Program-made: the position numbers and the translations under genes
NCBI GenBank assembly: GCA_964034945.1
Contig: OZ035962.1
Coordinates: 109,744,034 to 109,808,033, forward strand
Length of the DNA stretch: 64,000 nt
Direction of reading: 5' to 3'
Source: Chrysopilus asiliformis
Taxonomy: Eukaryota > Arthropoda > Insecta > Diptera > Rhagionidae
Notes under the pieces: generated by a model
Database searches by the model: none
What the model saw: only the letters and a program-made list of their open reading frames with translations
What the model was told of the DNA's origin: nothing
Shown here: positions 41,540 to 54,772 of the stretch, piece after piece
Layout: each line of letters begins with the position of its first letter
Position numbering within the stretch: the first letter of the stretch is position 1

Positions 41540-43970
41540 AAAAGAATCATTTAGTTTGAAGCATCACCAATCAATAACTGGCACTTTATTAGTTTAAGGT
41601 ATATTTCGAAAGAAATACCACCTATTGCAGAAGATCTCATGTCGCAATTCTTTGACATAGAAGAGTTTTTAAAAAAAGGTAAGGTTCGTTAATGAGCAAA
41701 ATTGGTTCATCCCTTTCAGCATCCCCCATAGAAAAAAAAATTCTAGAAAACGGTACATCAGATCGGAATACTATAAATGCAAGAAATGTGTGGAAAACAG
41801 ACTTGCACAACTATTCCATACATCTAAACTCAATTAGATCAATCCTTGTTCTCTCACTCCTAGAAATACTCCGTTTTCTTATAGCCACCGTCAGTGCTAT
41901 ATTTAAGGTGTCCAGATGTTCGACTTTTCCAAATAAAAAGAAATTTCTCAAATCGGGTTGCAATCATACTATAAATTTCTGACAAACCTTTTATTATCGT
42001 GTGCACCAAAACAAAGTCTGTTTTTATCGGCTATAATTTATTTCGTACGCCGCATTTCAGTTAATATTCAATTAGCATATTAAAAATAAACATTCTATTT
42101 TTAAAAAATCATTCCAGTCATAAAAAATCATTATAATTTTAAACAATTAAAAATATTCCCATCATAATTCCAAAAATCTTAATAATTTTATTGAATTTAC
42201 CAGAGTCTGTATCGGTCAACCAAAATACAGAAATGATTTCAACAAGTTTATTGGGCGTGGGATCGAATTTGAAAGATGGTATTATTTGGCCACTAAATCA
42301 TAAAGTGAACCCTTCATAATGACAACGAATCCTAATTGATTCCATTGTAAATCCCTTTTAATAACTTTCCAAATATTAAACGGGATTTGAAGTGATGCTT
42401 TGGTTGGAAGTTGGAAAGTTTTCGTATAATTATCTATAAATAATTTTCAATTTGTCAATTAAATTCGACTCAAATTAAAATTAATTTAATCAAATATGTA
42501 TCTGTATCTTAAAAGTATCAGGCAGTGGGTGTCAATTCCTAAACATAATGTATGACATTGGATGACGAATTGTAATTTGTCAAAATTTCATTATGGATAG
42601 TTTTTTATGTTGCATAAATCACTAGGTTTGGATAATTTTTCAGCATTTTACATCTCAATAGAGCTTATTTGATGTAATTGTAATAGGAAATATCGTTAAA
42701 AGGAGAAAAGTATTCAACTAATTGGTATAGCATTGGCCTCAGCATTGTGATAAATGCCTAAAAGATTGGATTGAATAGATTTCAAAGCATAGTTACTGAA
42801 GAAGTCTTCCGGCGATTTCCAATTATTCGTAGAAAAGTCGGAAATAAAGTAAAATCCACTTTGGTCGCATGAATGGGCCTTTTATTCATCTCATCATCAT
42901 CATGCGGTGGCTCTAGTTCAAATTTTTTTTTCACCAATACTTACTGGACTACCACGTTTCGACAGTATTATGCTATGGAGAACATACAATATGGAAGCGC
43001 ATAATAGATATACTATTAGTCTCTCGTATCTATGATATATTCATATCTATATTTGAAAGGAAAATAGCCGCTGAGACTGGATTTCCCTTTTCAAAAGACC
43101 CATAAGCTAACGTACGAAACCATCAGAGTGATTTTTTTAATACAACTTTTCCGCATTTTTTTGTGGGTGATATGAAAATGCATTTTTGCAACTCTGTCCC
43201 TAATCAATTGTTAAGTCGCCCCAGGGAAGACATACTGCATAAAATGGAAAATTCGTTCCACAGAGCATGAAATTTAATACACTGAAAGATAGAGAGTTTT
43301 CTCCCTTTACTTTACCATCGTCGCATTTCCCAAATATTACACTTTTTCCCAGTTTTTTTTTCATTGTCGTTGATCAGATCGGTCATGGATTTTCGTATGT
43401 TGTGTGACAACAAAGTCAATGTGAATGGAGTAAGATTGAATAGACATTGGCAAGTAGCAAATTATTTTTTTATTGATCTCTTTTAGCAAAAAGGACTTTA
43501 TTTTATTTTTTTGGTTTATCCGTTTCCAAAAGGGAGGGTTGACAGAGATTAGACTAAATTATGCCATAGGGTAAATCTTGGACACACGTCGCGTACAGCC
43601 ATTAGTGAAAATTCATTGATTTTCCTTAAAAAAATGTTTCGATCTGAGTAAGTGGGTGGACAGAGAAATTGAATTACAGACGTCTTATTTGATATCAGGA
43701 AGAATATTTTATAATCTGTGATAGATTTTTTTAAAACCCTATAAACAACTAATAGTTCAAATAATTTCCTATTCAGTATAAAATTTAAAAAAAATCAGAA
43801 AAAAAAATTTCAATTGAATATGAAAAAAGAGCAAAAAACTCGAATATGTTATAAGGCTGAAGTTTGTAGGAGGGAGGTGAGGTCTCTAAGTTTTAGAGGG
43901 CCCAAAAAATCGGTTTTCTAAAAATTATATCTTTTAATTTCTTGTCGCCTGAAAATATATTTTTACTATA
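41540..43970. other. AT-rich spacer, nothing recognised
   Basis: The open frame at 41692-41982 and others show no family resemblance. No inverted-repeat element could be delimited. Confidence 0.5.
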
Positions 43971-43976
43971 AACAAA

Positions 43977-45122
43977 TCCTAACAATATAATACGAGGAAT
44001 GTCTGTCTGTCTGCACAAACGATCTGTAAAACCCGCCTAACGATTTTAATGAAACTTGGTAGTTAGGGATTTTCGGGGACAAGGAATCGATCTAGATAGG
44101 TCTCACCTCTGAGAAAATTCCCCCTCGATACCCCTCGCCACGTGTCTTTGAATTGGGTGGTTCGATCTTAATGAAACTTTACAGTATTACTAACGGCCAA
44201 TTTATTCACTAGGAATTAAATCGCCTTAACTCCCTTAACTCACCTTTAACATGGAAAATAACGTTAGCTAACTCCCTTAACTCACTAACTCGGCTTAACT
44301 CCTAGTGAATAAATTAGGGGTAAGGGAGCTAAGGGTTTTCGATTTTTGCACTATAAACCTAACATTTCTATCCCCTCGATACCCCTCGCCTGGTATCTTC
44401 GAATTGGGTGGTCCGATCTTAATGAAACTTTACAGTATTACTAAAGAGGCTAGGGGCTTTCGATTTTTCCACCACAAACCTGACTTTTCCCTCCCCTCGA
44501 TACCCCTCGCCTGGTATCTTCTAATATAAGTGAATTTTCAATCACCTTTTATGGTATTTTTTCGATGCGCCGCAGGCGACAGAAGAAGTCACGCCGCAGG
44601 TGATTTTTTTAGAAAAAATGAAGGAAAACACGATGAAGGAAGAAACTTATGGAGAAACTCCGTCACAGACAAAAATTTTTGGTTTCAAGACTAAATCGAA
44701 TAATGCCTAAATCCGGGACTGTCCCGGCAAATGTAAGGATAACGTGAATATCCTTTTTCCCATTTTTTCTCGGGGAAAGATTTGCATTAGGGGGTTTTTA
44801 GGGGATTAAAGGTCCTATAAGGATGACGCGAATATCCTGTTTCCGAGTAAATTAATATCAAAGGGATTTTCTATGTCGCTAATCCTGTATCTGACAAGAG
44901 AATTTGAAAATTCGAAACGGAAGGTCCTGTAGTGATAACAAAAGTATCCTTTCTCACATTTTTTTTTCTAGAGGAAATCAGCAGAGGGGGATTTTGGATC
45001 GGGAATTTCCAATCTCAGCAAATTAACTATAAATATAACGTGAATCTACTTTATTCTCCAAAAAAAATCAGCAAAAAGAGGATTTTGAGGTCTCCGAACA
45101 TGGCTCGGTCTTCCTGGTACTG
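43977..45122 (+). mobile_element. HINE-like element B, copy 2, with insertions
   Basis: It begins TCCTAACAATATAATACGAG then TGTCTGTCTG and CACAAACGATCTG, and ends CCGAACATGGCTCGG then TCTTCCTGGTACTG like copy 1. It holds tandem units starting at about 44127, 44370 and 44499. It has been interrupted by a MITE at 44205-44318 and a GGGTGACC-family piece at about 44560-44735 (minus). After that it carries units GTAAGGATAACGTGAATATCC related to the minisatellite of element C. Confidence 0.7.
44205..44318. mobile_element. MITE nested in HINE-like element B
   Basis: Ends CCAATTTATTCACTAGGA and inverted TCCTAGTGAATAAATT. TTAACTCCCTTAACTC words repeat inside in both orientations. Comparison with 24038-24050 (ATTACTAAGCGCGCTAAGGGC) shows the tandem unit is interrupted here. 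Confidence 0.75.
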
Positions 45123-45316
45123 TATTAAAAATATATAAGATTTCTAAAAGATGATATAAAGTATTTAAATTTTTGAATTGTCAAGTTTCAAAAGGGGAGT
45201 TTCAATTTGTAAAGGCTAACAAAATGTCTCGGGAAGCGCTCCAAAATTTCATTAACAACCTTTTTAGGAATATCATACATTCAAAAAAAAAAACTACAGG
45301 AAACAGCTCCAAACTC

Positions 45317-45463
45317 ATTATATTTTTGTCATTTTTTTACATTTAATACATTTACTACATGTTTGCTACATTTACTACATTTACTAAATAATATAACTCA
45401 TTATATTTTTGTCATTTTTTTACATTTAATACGTTTACTACATGCTTGCTACATTTACTACAT
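45317..45463 (+). repeat. Tandem duplication of an 88-bp block
   Basis: ACTCATTATATTTTTGTCAT followed by TTAATACATTTACTACATGT..GCTACATTTACTACAT occurs twice in direct order, the second copy having ACGTTTACTACATGC. The unit itself is built of ATTTACTAC words. Confidence 0.85.
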
Positions 45464-45940
45464 AAAAGACCCTTAATATGTCATAAAGGTAATTTTTAAT
45501 TATATAAATGTATTATTGTCAATCTGAATGTATGTATTATTGTCAATCTGAATGTATTAATGAATGTTTCAAGAATTTTAAAAAAATTAAGCGGAGCCTT
45601 TTTTGTATCGAATAATTTAAGTTGCTAATTTTAGTTGAACCATTAATCACATATTTATTTTAATAAATGTGGGTCCATAACATATTTACCGTTTTTAATA
45701 ATCAAGGGGGGAAAGGGCATTTACTAAACTCCTTACATATAAACGTCCAAAAGGGATCCGAAAAGCCTAAAATTAGCGCGATGGAGTTTATGAACAGCTT
45801 AAACAATGATACGAGAGTTGGGTAAGAAGTTTTGTGTCTGGGTGTTTCTCCTTTTTCTCTGGCGACATTTGTCGAAATTTCACTTTAATCGGTCTAACAA
45901 TTTTATAGTTAGAGCTTTTAAAAGAAATAATGGCATGAAA

Positions 45941-46301
45941 CCATAGATATACTAGATCGCTCGATTTGCTGTCACAAATGGTCCCATTTCAATACAGTTC
46001 AGTGAATCAAAACGAGTAAAGTAAGAGCGAGATAACCGTATGAAAATAAATATAGTCCTCTCGTTTAAACCGTGAAAATAGACTTTCGGAATGGTGTTGG
46101 CACCTAAAGTTATTTGTTTGCGCCTAAAGTTAGTCTCAAACTTGTGAAATTTGAATTTCGCGGCAAACTAAATTTGAATTTCGCGACCTTATACAGTTCA
46201 GTGGATGCGTTCAAGTACGATAAAGAGGGAAATACTTTTGGGACCATTTTTCAGCAGAGCTTTGTATGGTGACAGTTGTTCTATGTTATATAGTTCTGTG
46301 G
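45941..46301 (-). mobile_element. Non-autonomous DNA transposon with 6-bp target duplication, copy 2
   Basis: 361 bp from CCATAGATATACTAGATCGC to TATATAGTTCTGTGG, with ATGAAA directly repeated at 45935-45940 and 46302-46307. It matches copy 1 (6015-6387) over its whole length in the opposite orientation, including GGAATGGTGTTGGC and AGTTATTTGTTTGCGCC. No coding sequence. Two independent clean duplications fix the ends. Confidence 0.88.
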
Positions 46302-46309
46302 ATGAAACT

Positions 46310-47725
46310 TGCACACCAATTCTATTTTCAAAAAATGACTTTTTCAACCGCTTTTCCAAAACATATTCATCAAAATTAAATCAAATATAAAATGGGCACT
46401 TTAATCATATCCTGTGGTCACTATGTCTACATTGTTTAATGACATTTAAATCAGGAATTAATTCAAAAACCTAAATATTAATAAAGGGATTAATAATTGA
46501 AATTAAAATTCCTCTAAAATTCAAAATTCATTATTTAATTAATTATTGAATTTTCCGCATTATCTCACAAGCAGAAATATTTGTTTCCGTCAAAAAAGGG
46601 GAGTGCATAACATGATTATATGCTTATTGCGTAGCATATTTTAATATTAATCGATTTCATTTACGAAACGCATATTCTGTCTTCCGCTAAAGGCCAACAT
46701 CCCTCGCCGTACATCTCAAATTATATATATATATATTTATATCCGGTAATTTTGCTAATAAATTGAGGGAAGATAAGGGACTAAAATTGATTGAATCTCC
46801 ATTAAAATGTCTGATTTGATTTTATTCTCTTGTACCGCACACATTAATAAAAAACCAATAAATCTATGAAATACAAAGTGTTTTGGAACAGAAGCAGAAT
46901 GTAAAAAAATGATAGCCTATATAGTTACTTAAATATACATGACATTCAGTTGGTCGGTCTGGTACAGATCTTTAAACATAATCGCATGAGAATTATTGGA
47001 TGTGTTGTGTACGTAAAATGCTAGTACGTGATGGTACACAAATATGTATAAGGAAGGGTTTTAGACCAACATACGAGTATCCTAGTCCGATATAATATTC
47101 CACTTCTATAGCATTAACAAGCACTACTCTCTACGCAGATATACCCTTTTTCTAAAATTAAATTGGACGAAACCGCATATTGATCGTTCAACTAGAACGA
47201 GCATTGGTTGGAAACCCTTTTTTGATGTTCATTCTATTCATTCTAGTTTAGTTTATATGGATGTGGGACTAACCCCATTTAGAAAATTTACTCACAAAAT
47301 TATTTTAAATTTTACAAAGGACAAGAATCATGGGGGCGCCAGCTTCTAACCATTACATCATTTACTGTACGAGAGTATACATTCTGACGTCTACACAATT
47401 TATATCCTAGCCTCCTGCTAGACCAATAGTAATTCAACATTTTGTCCTTTAATGGAAATGTTGTTGTTCTTAAGTGACCCTAAATAGTTATTCCATTTCT
47501 TAGAGTAATTTTTTAGTTGAAAAAGAAATTTGTTCTACTTTAGTGATTATTCAAAATGTTTGAAATTCTATTGAACCATAAAATGAGAACATATATTTGT
47601 TTTAAATCCCAACTAACCTAAAATTAGGGTGACAATATTTTGTTTGGGTCAGTTTCTGACAAAATGAGAGGACGTGGGGCTACCTGAAACGGAACACCAA
47701 CGTAACAACAAATTCTATGTAGAAA
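46310..47725. other. AT-rich spacer, nothing recognised
   Basis: No exon or delimited repeat. Short AT microsatellite at about 46723-46742. Confidence 0.55.
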
Positions 47726-47728
47726 CAA

Positions 47729-47942
47729 GCAATCCGCGCCACAGACAGACCGACAGACAGACGGACGGACAGACAGACAGACGGACGGACAGACAGACAG
47801 ACGGACGGACATGCAAAAATTAAATATTTTTATCATTCTAAACACACTGGTGTAATTCATTTTTTTGTGCGATGACGGGATCTTGGCGTTACAAACGGTA
47901 AGGCAAAGTTAATATACCCTTTGGTTTCACCATACGGGTATA
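47729..47942 (-). mobile_element. DINE-1-like element, truncated copy
   Basis: Only the GGGTATA side is present, from GCAATCCGCGCCACAGACAG to CCATACGGGTATA, including an expanded GACGGACA/GACAGACA array (47742-47812). It abuts a fragment of HINE-like element D. Confidence 0.75.
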
Positions 47943-47949
47943 AACACCT

Positions 47950-48140
47950 GATTTCGACTCGAGAAAAACCACAAAAAAAAATCAGTTGTGATCAACACAA
48001 AACTTTCCTCTGCAATACTTATTTTCGGAAAGATATGTAAAATTACTTATTTTCAGAAAAATATATTTTTCCAAAGATCTCGAGTACCGCTAAAGATGCG
48101 TAAAAACCGTTAATGGAAAAAACGTAGAAAATTATAGTTA
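47950..48140 (+). repeat. Fragment of HINE-like element D
   Basis: GATCAACACAAAACTTTCCT, CTGCAATACTTATTTTCGG and AGATCTCGAGTACCGCTAAA match the left part of 39495-40260. The right part is missing. Confidence 0.55.
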
Positions 48141-48149
48141 AAAGCTGTA

Positions 48150-49685
48150 ATCACGGATTCTGCTGTTGTAGGGCATCAGTAAAAACTCACAAATATTGTT
48201 AAATTCTAATCCAGAGTTCGCGGTTCATGATCAACTTTAGGTCCAGTTACATCCGTTACAAGACATTTGCCTCATGTGTATTGGCTCAGGTCCACAAATA
48301 CTGCGGAATGACTCTAAATCTTCAACAAATCCATATTGGATATCGCATTTGCATTATTTTGGACGTCAGCAAGGACAAATTCATATAGCTTTAAATTTAA
48401 GACGAAATCTCGCCTGCGACGCATTTCTGTGATAATTTTGTCAACTACGCGTCATTATTAAGAAAATGTTGCCTGCGACGCATTTCTCCGCTTATTGATT
48501 TGTCAAAACATTAATAAAGCCAACACCACTTGAAATATTTTTTGCGAAATTTTCCAATGTATGCAAACCACTGTCTTCGGAGCATAATTTTGTTATTATT
48601 TTTAAAAGCATTTTTTTCTGAAAGAATCAACGACTTTTTTTCCGCACAGATTTTGGGAAACATTCAATAAGAGTTGATTTAAGTGATTAATGTAGAATGT
48701 TTCACTTTGAAATTGGTCACAGTGTAGCTACAATCCCTGTGATATGCTGGTTGTGATTTCATCAGTTTCCTTTGACAAGGGTTAGTTGACTGGCTGCATG
48801 CTAGTTTCAACGAAAAAAAAAACATTATAGAAAGGGCAATAAGACTTCCAATAGGTATACACCTTCACAATAAACAAGTCTGTTGTCCGCATAGTTTTGC
48901 CTGTAGGCAATTTGGGTATATCGGGGTTTATAGGTACCCAATAAGTTTATTTAACAAGACCCAAGAGTAAAAGGACACTCAGAACCAAGTGATTCGTATA
49001 AAATTTATTGTCGAATGGAATCACCGGGCGACACTTCAATAATATTAGAAATAATGTATCTATTGGGATACAAAAACATATCTACAACTACAGTGAGTAT
49101 AGGGTGATTTGATTCTCTTGAAATGATTTTGACCCATTATTTACTCAGGCAAGTAATTAAAACAACGGCACGTGTTGCAGTTTTAGACGGTTCGATAGGC
49201 TCACTTAACCCTTTGAAAAACGACATGTCAGCCTGAACGGCCGAATATAAATCTTTCTTGCTGCTGCTGGTACGAAAATGTAAAGCTCTTAATGCCAATC
49301 AAGTGACATTCGAGGCCATTCTGTATGGTGCCGATTTAGACTTGAAGCATTTAATTACATTTTAGTCTCTTTTTTCAGTATCTCGTTCAAGCCAGCCTGA
49401 TGGAGGACATGTAAGGATTAGTTGTGAGCAAAAGTTAAATCCACAAAAGGGCTAAATAATAAATAGACCAAGGAAATTCTTTTTCTGTGGTTTTGTGAAT
49501 AAACTCAATGTCCACATAATCCTTAATTATGGTCCTCTCACACATAATTGACACATCTTTTAAAGTTAAAATGTAAAAGTCTAATGATCCCTGATCAAGG
49601 TTCTTAGGTCTAGCCCAAGCAATTCTTAAACTAGGGTGTCCATGTTTTATTTTTGTGAACCCGTAATAATTCAATGGTCGCGAGC
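48150..49685. other. Spacer, nothing firmly recognised
   Basis: Two CGCCTGCGACGCATTTCT words at 48412-48488 recall the GGGTGACC family but no ends are visible. The minus open frame 49435-49674 (79 codons) shows no recognisable family. Confidence 0.45.
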
Positions 49686-49986
49686 GTGGGGTGACTATCA
49701 GCGCGAAAATTTTTAATGATTGTTTCGGAAAAAATATATAAAACTTAACTTTTATTCAAATACCTTTAGAACCCTTAGAGATACGTAAAAACCGTTAAGG
49801 ATAAGAATATGGGAAATTTTATTTTCTTTCAATCGGGATATATGCATTTTTCCCCAAAAACGCATGGATTTCGAGAAATTTGAAAAAAACTGTATTTTTT
49901 TCGAAAATAATGTGTCGGGTGTACCCGATATAGGTAACGGTACTTTACTAAAAGTTTATAGAAAACCACAATTTTCATAATACTCA

Positions 49987-50849
49987 TCATACTTCATACT
50001 AATATATAAACATAACAAAAGCTATAATTGCCAATCTGGCAATCATTGGAGAACCGTATGGTGATATTCGTATCAAAATTCGAACAGTTGTACCAAAATT
50101 CCAGTTTGAAGTCAAACTTTCCAATAAGATTTTTTAAAATTTATTCCAATCGGATTTTGATGTATGGGAGTTTTATGTAGAATCATATCCTGAATAACTT
50201 TTGTTCTTGGACTTTTTTGATAAAATTCACCGTTTTTGAGATATTCAGAAAAAAAGTTTTCGTTCGTATGGGGGGTACCTCCCCTAATGGTCCATTTTTG
50301 CCCATTAACCAACTTAGCCTCACATTTTACGAAAAACGGATCTGTACAAAATTTCAAGTCTGTAGCTCAATCCGTGCGCCCGCAATCCGCGCCACAGGCG
50401 GACAGACGGACAGACAGACGGACGGACATGCAGAAATTAATTATTTTTATCATTCTAAACACACTGGTGTAATTCATTTTTGTGTGTGATGACGGGATCT
50501 TGGCGTTACAAACGGTAAGGCAAAGTTAATATACCCTTTGGTTTCACCATACGGGTATAATAATGAGTTGGTGTCTGTCTGTCTGTTCCTCTTTCACGCA
50601 AAAACTGGTGAACCGATTGACTTGAAATTTAGCACGAGTGTCTGTGGTAGTTCTGGTTCCAACATAGGCACACGGAGAAGTAGCGCGAGGGGTGGGGGGA
50701 GTAAGGAGAGGGGGTAAAGTAGTCTCGATACTTAGATTTCCCTCTATGTTACCCTTTCGCGGGGAAACTACCGAGCCGATTGGCCTGAACTTTAGCTCCA
50801 ACATAGACCATAAAAAAAATTGAAAAAACTTAACCCGGCAACGAGCTAG
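49987..50849 (+). mobile_element. Composite Helitron: family A copy 5 with a DINE-like element inside
   Basis: It follows A at 49986 and precedes T at 50850. The left end is duplicated (TCATACT then TCATACTAATATATAAA). The DINE-like element follows at 50011-50559, then the Helitron body from AATGAGTTGGTGTCTGTCTG to AACCCGGCAACGAGCTAG. The right arm of the hairpin is lost. Confidence 0.8.
50011..50559 (-). mobile_element. DINE-1-like (HINE) element nested in a Helitron
   Basis: 549 bp, the same length and insertion point as 40520-41068. It starts CATAACAAAAGCTATAATTG and ends CATACGGGTATA. It contains GGTACCTCCCCTAATGG where the free copy has a long C-run. Confidence 0.8.
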
Positions 50850-51020
50850 TTTACAATAAATTTCAAGTCGCTAGATCCACGCGTTCTCGAGTTATTAAGA
50901 TATGCAAAACGGACAGAGCCACAAACTGACCGACAATACGTTTCGGACATTCGTGTGATGTCCATCGTCGCTTACAGACTGAGGGTATTATTGGTATTCG
51001 AAATACTATAAAAACAATGG

Positions 51021-51893
51021 GAAAAAAATAAAAAAAAAATTTTTAAAAAAAGCTTTTATTAAAAAAGAATGCACTAAAAAGAAAAAAATAATTTTCTGGA
51101 CGCTGTGTATCACAAATATAAAAGCTTTTTAAAAGCGAGATAAATTTTTATTTTATTGTTTTATGCTTTATCTCGCTTTTTAAAAGCTTTTATATTTGTG
51201 ATACACAGCGACCAGAAAATTATTTTTTTCTTTTTAGTGCATTCTTTTTTAATAAAAGCTTTTTTTAAAAATTTATTTTTTATTTTTTTTATTTTGTTCT
51301 TTTTAGTCTTCGAATATATATCCTTACATTTGAGATGTCCTTACAGGCTTTTTAACTTGAGAATCGTATTCAGCGACCCCAAAAACCCCCAGAATAGATT
51401 TTTTTCCGGAAAATTTGGAGAAAAGGATAATCACGTTATCCTCACAGGACCTTCCGTTATCCTTGCTGACTTTTTAATGATAGATTCGGATTCAGCGACC
51501 CCAAAAACCCCCAGAATAGATTTTTTTCCGGAAAATTTGGAGAAAAGGATAATCACGTTATCCTTACAGGACCTTCCGTTATCCTTACTGACTTTTTAAT
51601 AACAGATTCGTATTCAGCGACCCCAAAAACCCCCAGAATAGATTTTTTTCCGGAAAATTTGGAGAAAAGGATAATCACGTTATCCTTACCGGACCTTCCG
51701 TTATACTTACAAGGACGAAGTAGTGAAAATATTGTATTGTCATCGGACTTATATAAGTGTGCAAAATTTCAAGTCAATCGGACAAGTGGAAGTGGGTCAA
51801 AATTTGATTGCAAGATTTGACCCCGACAAACAAACAGACAAACAAACAAGATAGCGAGCTAAATAAAAGCTTTTTAAAAAAAAATAATAATAA
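51021..51893 (-). mobile_element. HINE-like element C, copy 2
   Basis: This is the reverse complement of the element at 12975-14330: a palindrome at about 51025-51290 with the same arm sequence (TTTTCTGGACGCTGTGTATC / GATACACAGCGACCAGAAAA), about three 122-bp tandem units (51340-51715), then the unique end CGAAGTAGTGAAAATATTGT..GACAAACAAACAAGATAGCG ending near GCTTTTT. Copy 1 has seven units and this one three. Confidence 0.85.
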
Positions 51894-51899
51894 TATGTT

Positions 51900-54480
51900 T
51901 ATGCTTCACGACCCAACTCCCTAACGACCGAAATTTTGCGCTAGTCTTTAAAATCGACTAAATCTTTCTAAATAACGAAATATATTGCGTATTATTAATG
52001 TTAAAAAAATATTTTCAAATGATCTCGCTTAACTGGTCTAGTGCTTTTAAACTCTCTCACATCACATTACGAAATTGTTTTATTAAAATCTTCAACATTG
52101 TATAAAATCGCTTAAATAATATCCTAAAGGCTTGTGGGGCACACATGAATGCTATATAAATCCAGCAATAGTCTAGTAATAGTGTTCTTTGCACACTTTT
52201 AATGTACATTTATCCGGCCATCGCAAATATTTACTTGGGAAAAAGGATGAAAAAATGCTAAAAAAAATCATGACTGTATGAAATTCAACATTTGTAGCCT
52301 CTAGTTATTCTAACAATTGCTCGCCTTTATTGCACACAATCCCTGGGTTTGCCTTTTATTATCCCGGATTTAACTCCACAGCAAGATCCCCTGTTTAGTC
52401 GTATGGTAGTCATTTTTGGTCGTTTTGATATGACCGGCCCGAAAGGTACCAGCACTCGGCAATGTACGATATTTATGTATAATACACTAATAAGTATTTA
52501 AAAGGCATATATATATGCGCATATATTTATATCATTAAACATGTAACAATATAAAATTGGAAGCTTTTTGAAGGGAAATTACAAGTGAAAGCCGTTCTTA
52601 TGTAAATTAGTTTTATCACGAAGTGAGAAATTTTCGTTATCTCTATGCAAACGGGATAACCACTTAAATCCCTGATTCAGGCAACTTAAAACTACTTGAA
52701 TGTAAAATATTATAGCATATCTACGAATATTCTTTTTACTGGCCATATCTTAAACATTTTATCCACTTGATATAATATATACGTACTATATATGTAGACG
52801 TCTATGTTTTGGATTATACTTTAAGCCTTTTTTGAATAATGTCGAAAAGAAAGAATGAAACGGAACGTAATGGAAGTGGGGGAAAAAAATTGAAAGGACG
52901 ACGACGTCACAAAACCACGATCCAAAAGGATCCCTTTGTAGTCCTTACAGTTGGTTGATTTAACCAAACATGTCAGTCTTTCTAACAAGGTGTCCTGACG
53001 AAGCAATTCTTTTTGAGTATACCTACTATGTATACTTTGACGATTGCTCGATTCCATCATATGCGAAAAGAGTGTTCTTCTCTACATCTAGCACTAACAG
53101 TCTCTAACATTTCATACTATGGTCCTGCTTTCAGCTTAAGACATATACGTATGACTTTTATATCGACCTCTTGTCAATTTGTGAACGCTTCCCATCATAT
53201 ATGGAGAATTTTCCTGCATCATGGCAGTTCTTCACTAACATATAGTAGACAGCAGGACCCGTTCATTCCAAGAGAGGGCGCCCAATAGCAAAAAAAAAAA
53301 ATACACACAAACAAAATTATTTTTGTAGCAAAATTCAGAAGGTGCATTAAAGCGTAAAATTTTCCGATGCGTAAATTATTCACATGAAACGTATCAGTGG
53401 CAACAAAGGCCAAAAAGGGGTTAAGTTTTTAGTTTGGCAGACAAAAAAGGGATATCAACTATCTACAAAGGCAGCAGCAATATTACGCTCGTTTGCCAAC
53501 TCTCTGGGTAGGAACAAATTTGTGACGAGGTCCTGTACATACAATTTTCCTGTATGCACATCAACTCCCGTGGCATTTTGTAATTTTTACACCGCCGACC
53601 AGAGGAACTTAATCTCCTTCTGCATATGGCGTTATGCAAACAAGTTATTATTTTTAAACTATTTGATAGTTAGGTAAGGGTAGAGCAGCGATTTTCATAC
53701 GTTAATCACAATCGGGTTGATTCGTTTATTCATAGTACATTTCATTGCACATGGCCGAAAAAGGGGCCCATCATTTCGGTTTAAGATATCTAAGGAAAAC
53801 ATGGACTTTGTCTAGCCTTGGTATATAATCCAGAATTTTATAATATTTGTTTAATAGCGAGATTCTGGCTTCTAAATGGGGACCAAAAATTTGTGAGGCA
53901 GAGAATTTCTGTCTAACGTTAAACGGTTTTGCATTTAATTAAAAGGTCGTTAGACACTTCTATTCAATAGTAAGTCGTTAAGGATTACGCACATTTTCTT
54001 CTGCTAAATTGAGTCGAATTGAGAAACGGGTTTTCCTTTCGAAATTTTACCATCCCCGAATTCTATGTTTTCTCCGTAACAATTTGTATTGTAGTCTTTA
54101 TTGCCGAGTGCCTAATTGTGTGCATGTTCTTTGGTTTACAAAACAACATCATAAATTTGGTCCGCAAGGGGACGTCGTTTTGTATGGTCTGGTGAATAAC
54201 TTAATTTTTTTTAATTTTGACAATCTAGGATTTTTTAGCTCAATTCAAAAGTTAATTGCTGTTTCTTGCTTGTAATAAGTACATTTTTTAAAAATTTTTA
54301 AAACTTAAAGGTCTACATTTTTCTTTCACAGTCCTAACTGTTCTTTTTGATACATTTTATAAATAAAGTAATATTTTTATGTTTCTTGCATATAGGAAAG
54401 GTGTTTAAATCACTCCAAAAACCGAAATCATAACGGAACTCCGCACGTATCCGAGACATAAGCCCTCAAGATGTATACCT
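51900..54480. other. Spacer, no gene recognised
   Basis: Several short open frames of more balanced composition occur at 52821-53060 (minus), 53013-53288, 53384-53677 and 54009-54275 (plus). None carries a motif I recognise and no splice-linked set is evident. Nothing else could be delimited. Confidence 0.45.
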
Positions 54481-54500
54481 AAGTCTCCAAGATGTCTGTA

Positions 54501-54772
54501 CACTCAGAAAAATGTTCAGGTCAACTTTTTGTCAGGTTAACTCTGACCTTACAGAGGTTTCTGTAAGCCAGCTAGCGGTCAGAGTTAACCTATCTAAGGT
54601 CAACTCGTGCAGCTCCCAATGCCCTACTTCACCTGCTGGTGGCTTAATTTCAGAATTTCTCCGACCACAGGTCAACTCAGTTTTACTTGCCCACATGCAG
54701 GCGAACGCGCGCCTACCCGAGGCCAATTACGCCGTATGTAGGTCGTCGAGTTAGCCTCCATTTTTCTGAGTG
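54501..54772 (-). mobile_element. 272-bp TA-type MITE, copy 2
   Basis: CACTCAGAAAAATG..CATTTTTCTGAGTG flanked by TA on both sides (54499-54500 and 54773-54774). It is inverted relative to copy 1, with the same length and high similarity, including GTCAACTCAGTTTTACTTGC and CAGGCGAACGCGCGCC. Confidence 0.88.

Larger units (their letters stand above)
49690..51010 (+). mobile_element. HINE-like element D, copy 3, split by a composite Helitron
   Basis: The left part (49690-49986: AAAACTTAACTTTTATTCAA, AATCGGGATATATGCA, AAAACGCATGGATTTCGAG, TGTCGGGTGTACCCG) and right part (50850-51010: AATTTCAAGTCGCTAGATCC, GTTCTCGAGTTATTAAGA) line up with the uninterrupted copy at 39495-40260, where CTCATTCACAAAAAATTTC occupies the join. 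The insertion is the Helitron at 49987-50849. Confidence 0.6.

Noticed and set aside
45290..45470. Possible origin or attachment-like AT repeat array
   Set aside because: It is a simple two-copy tandem duplication in a eukaryotic intergenic region; nothing supports a replication or integration role.
53384..54275. Cluster of plus-strand open frames of 88-97 codons
   Set aside because: Lengths are only slightly above chance, and there are no motifs or splice signals linking them.
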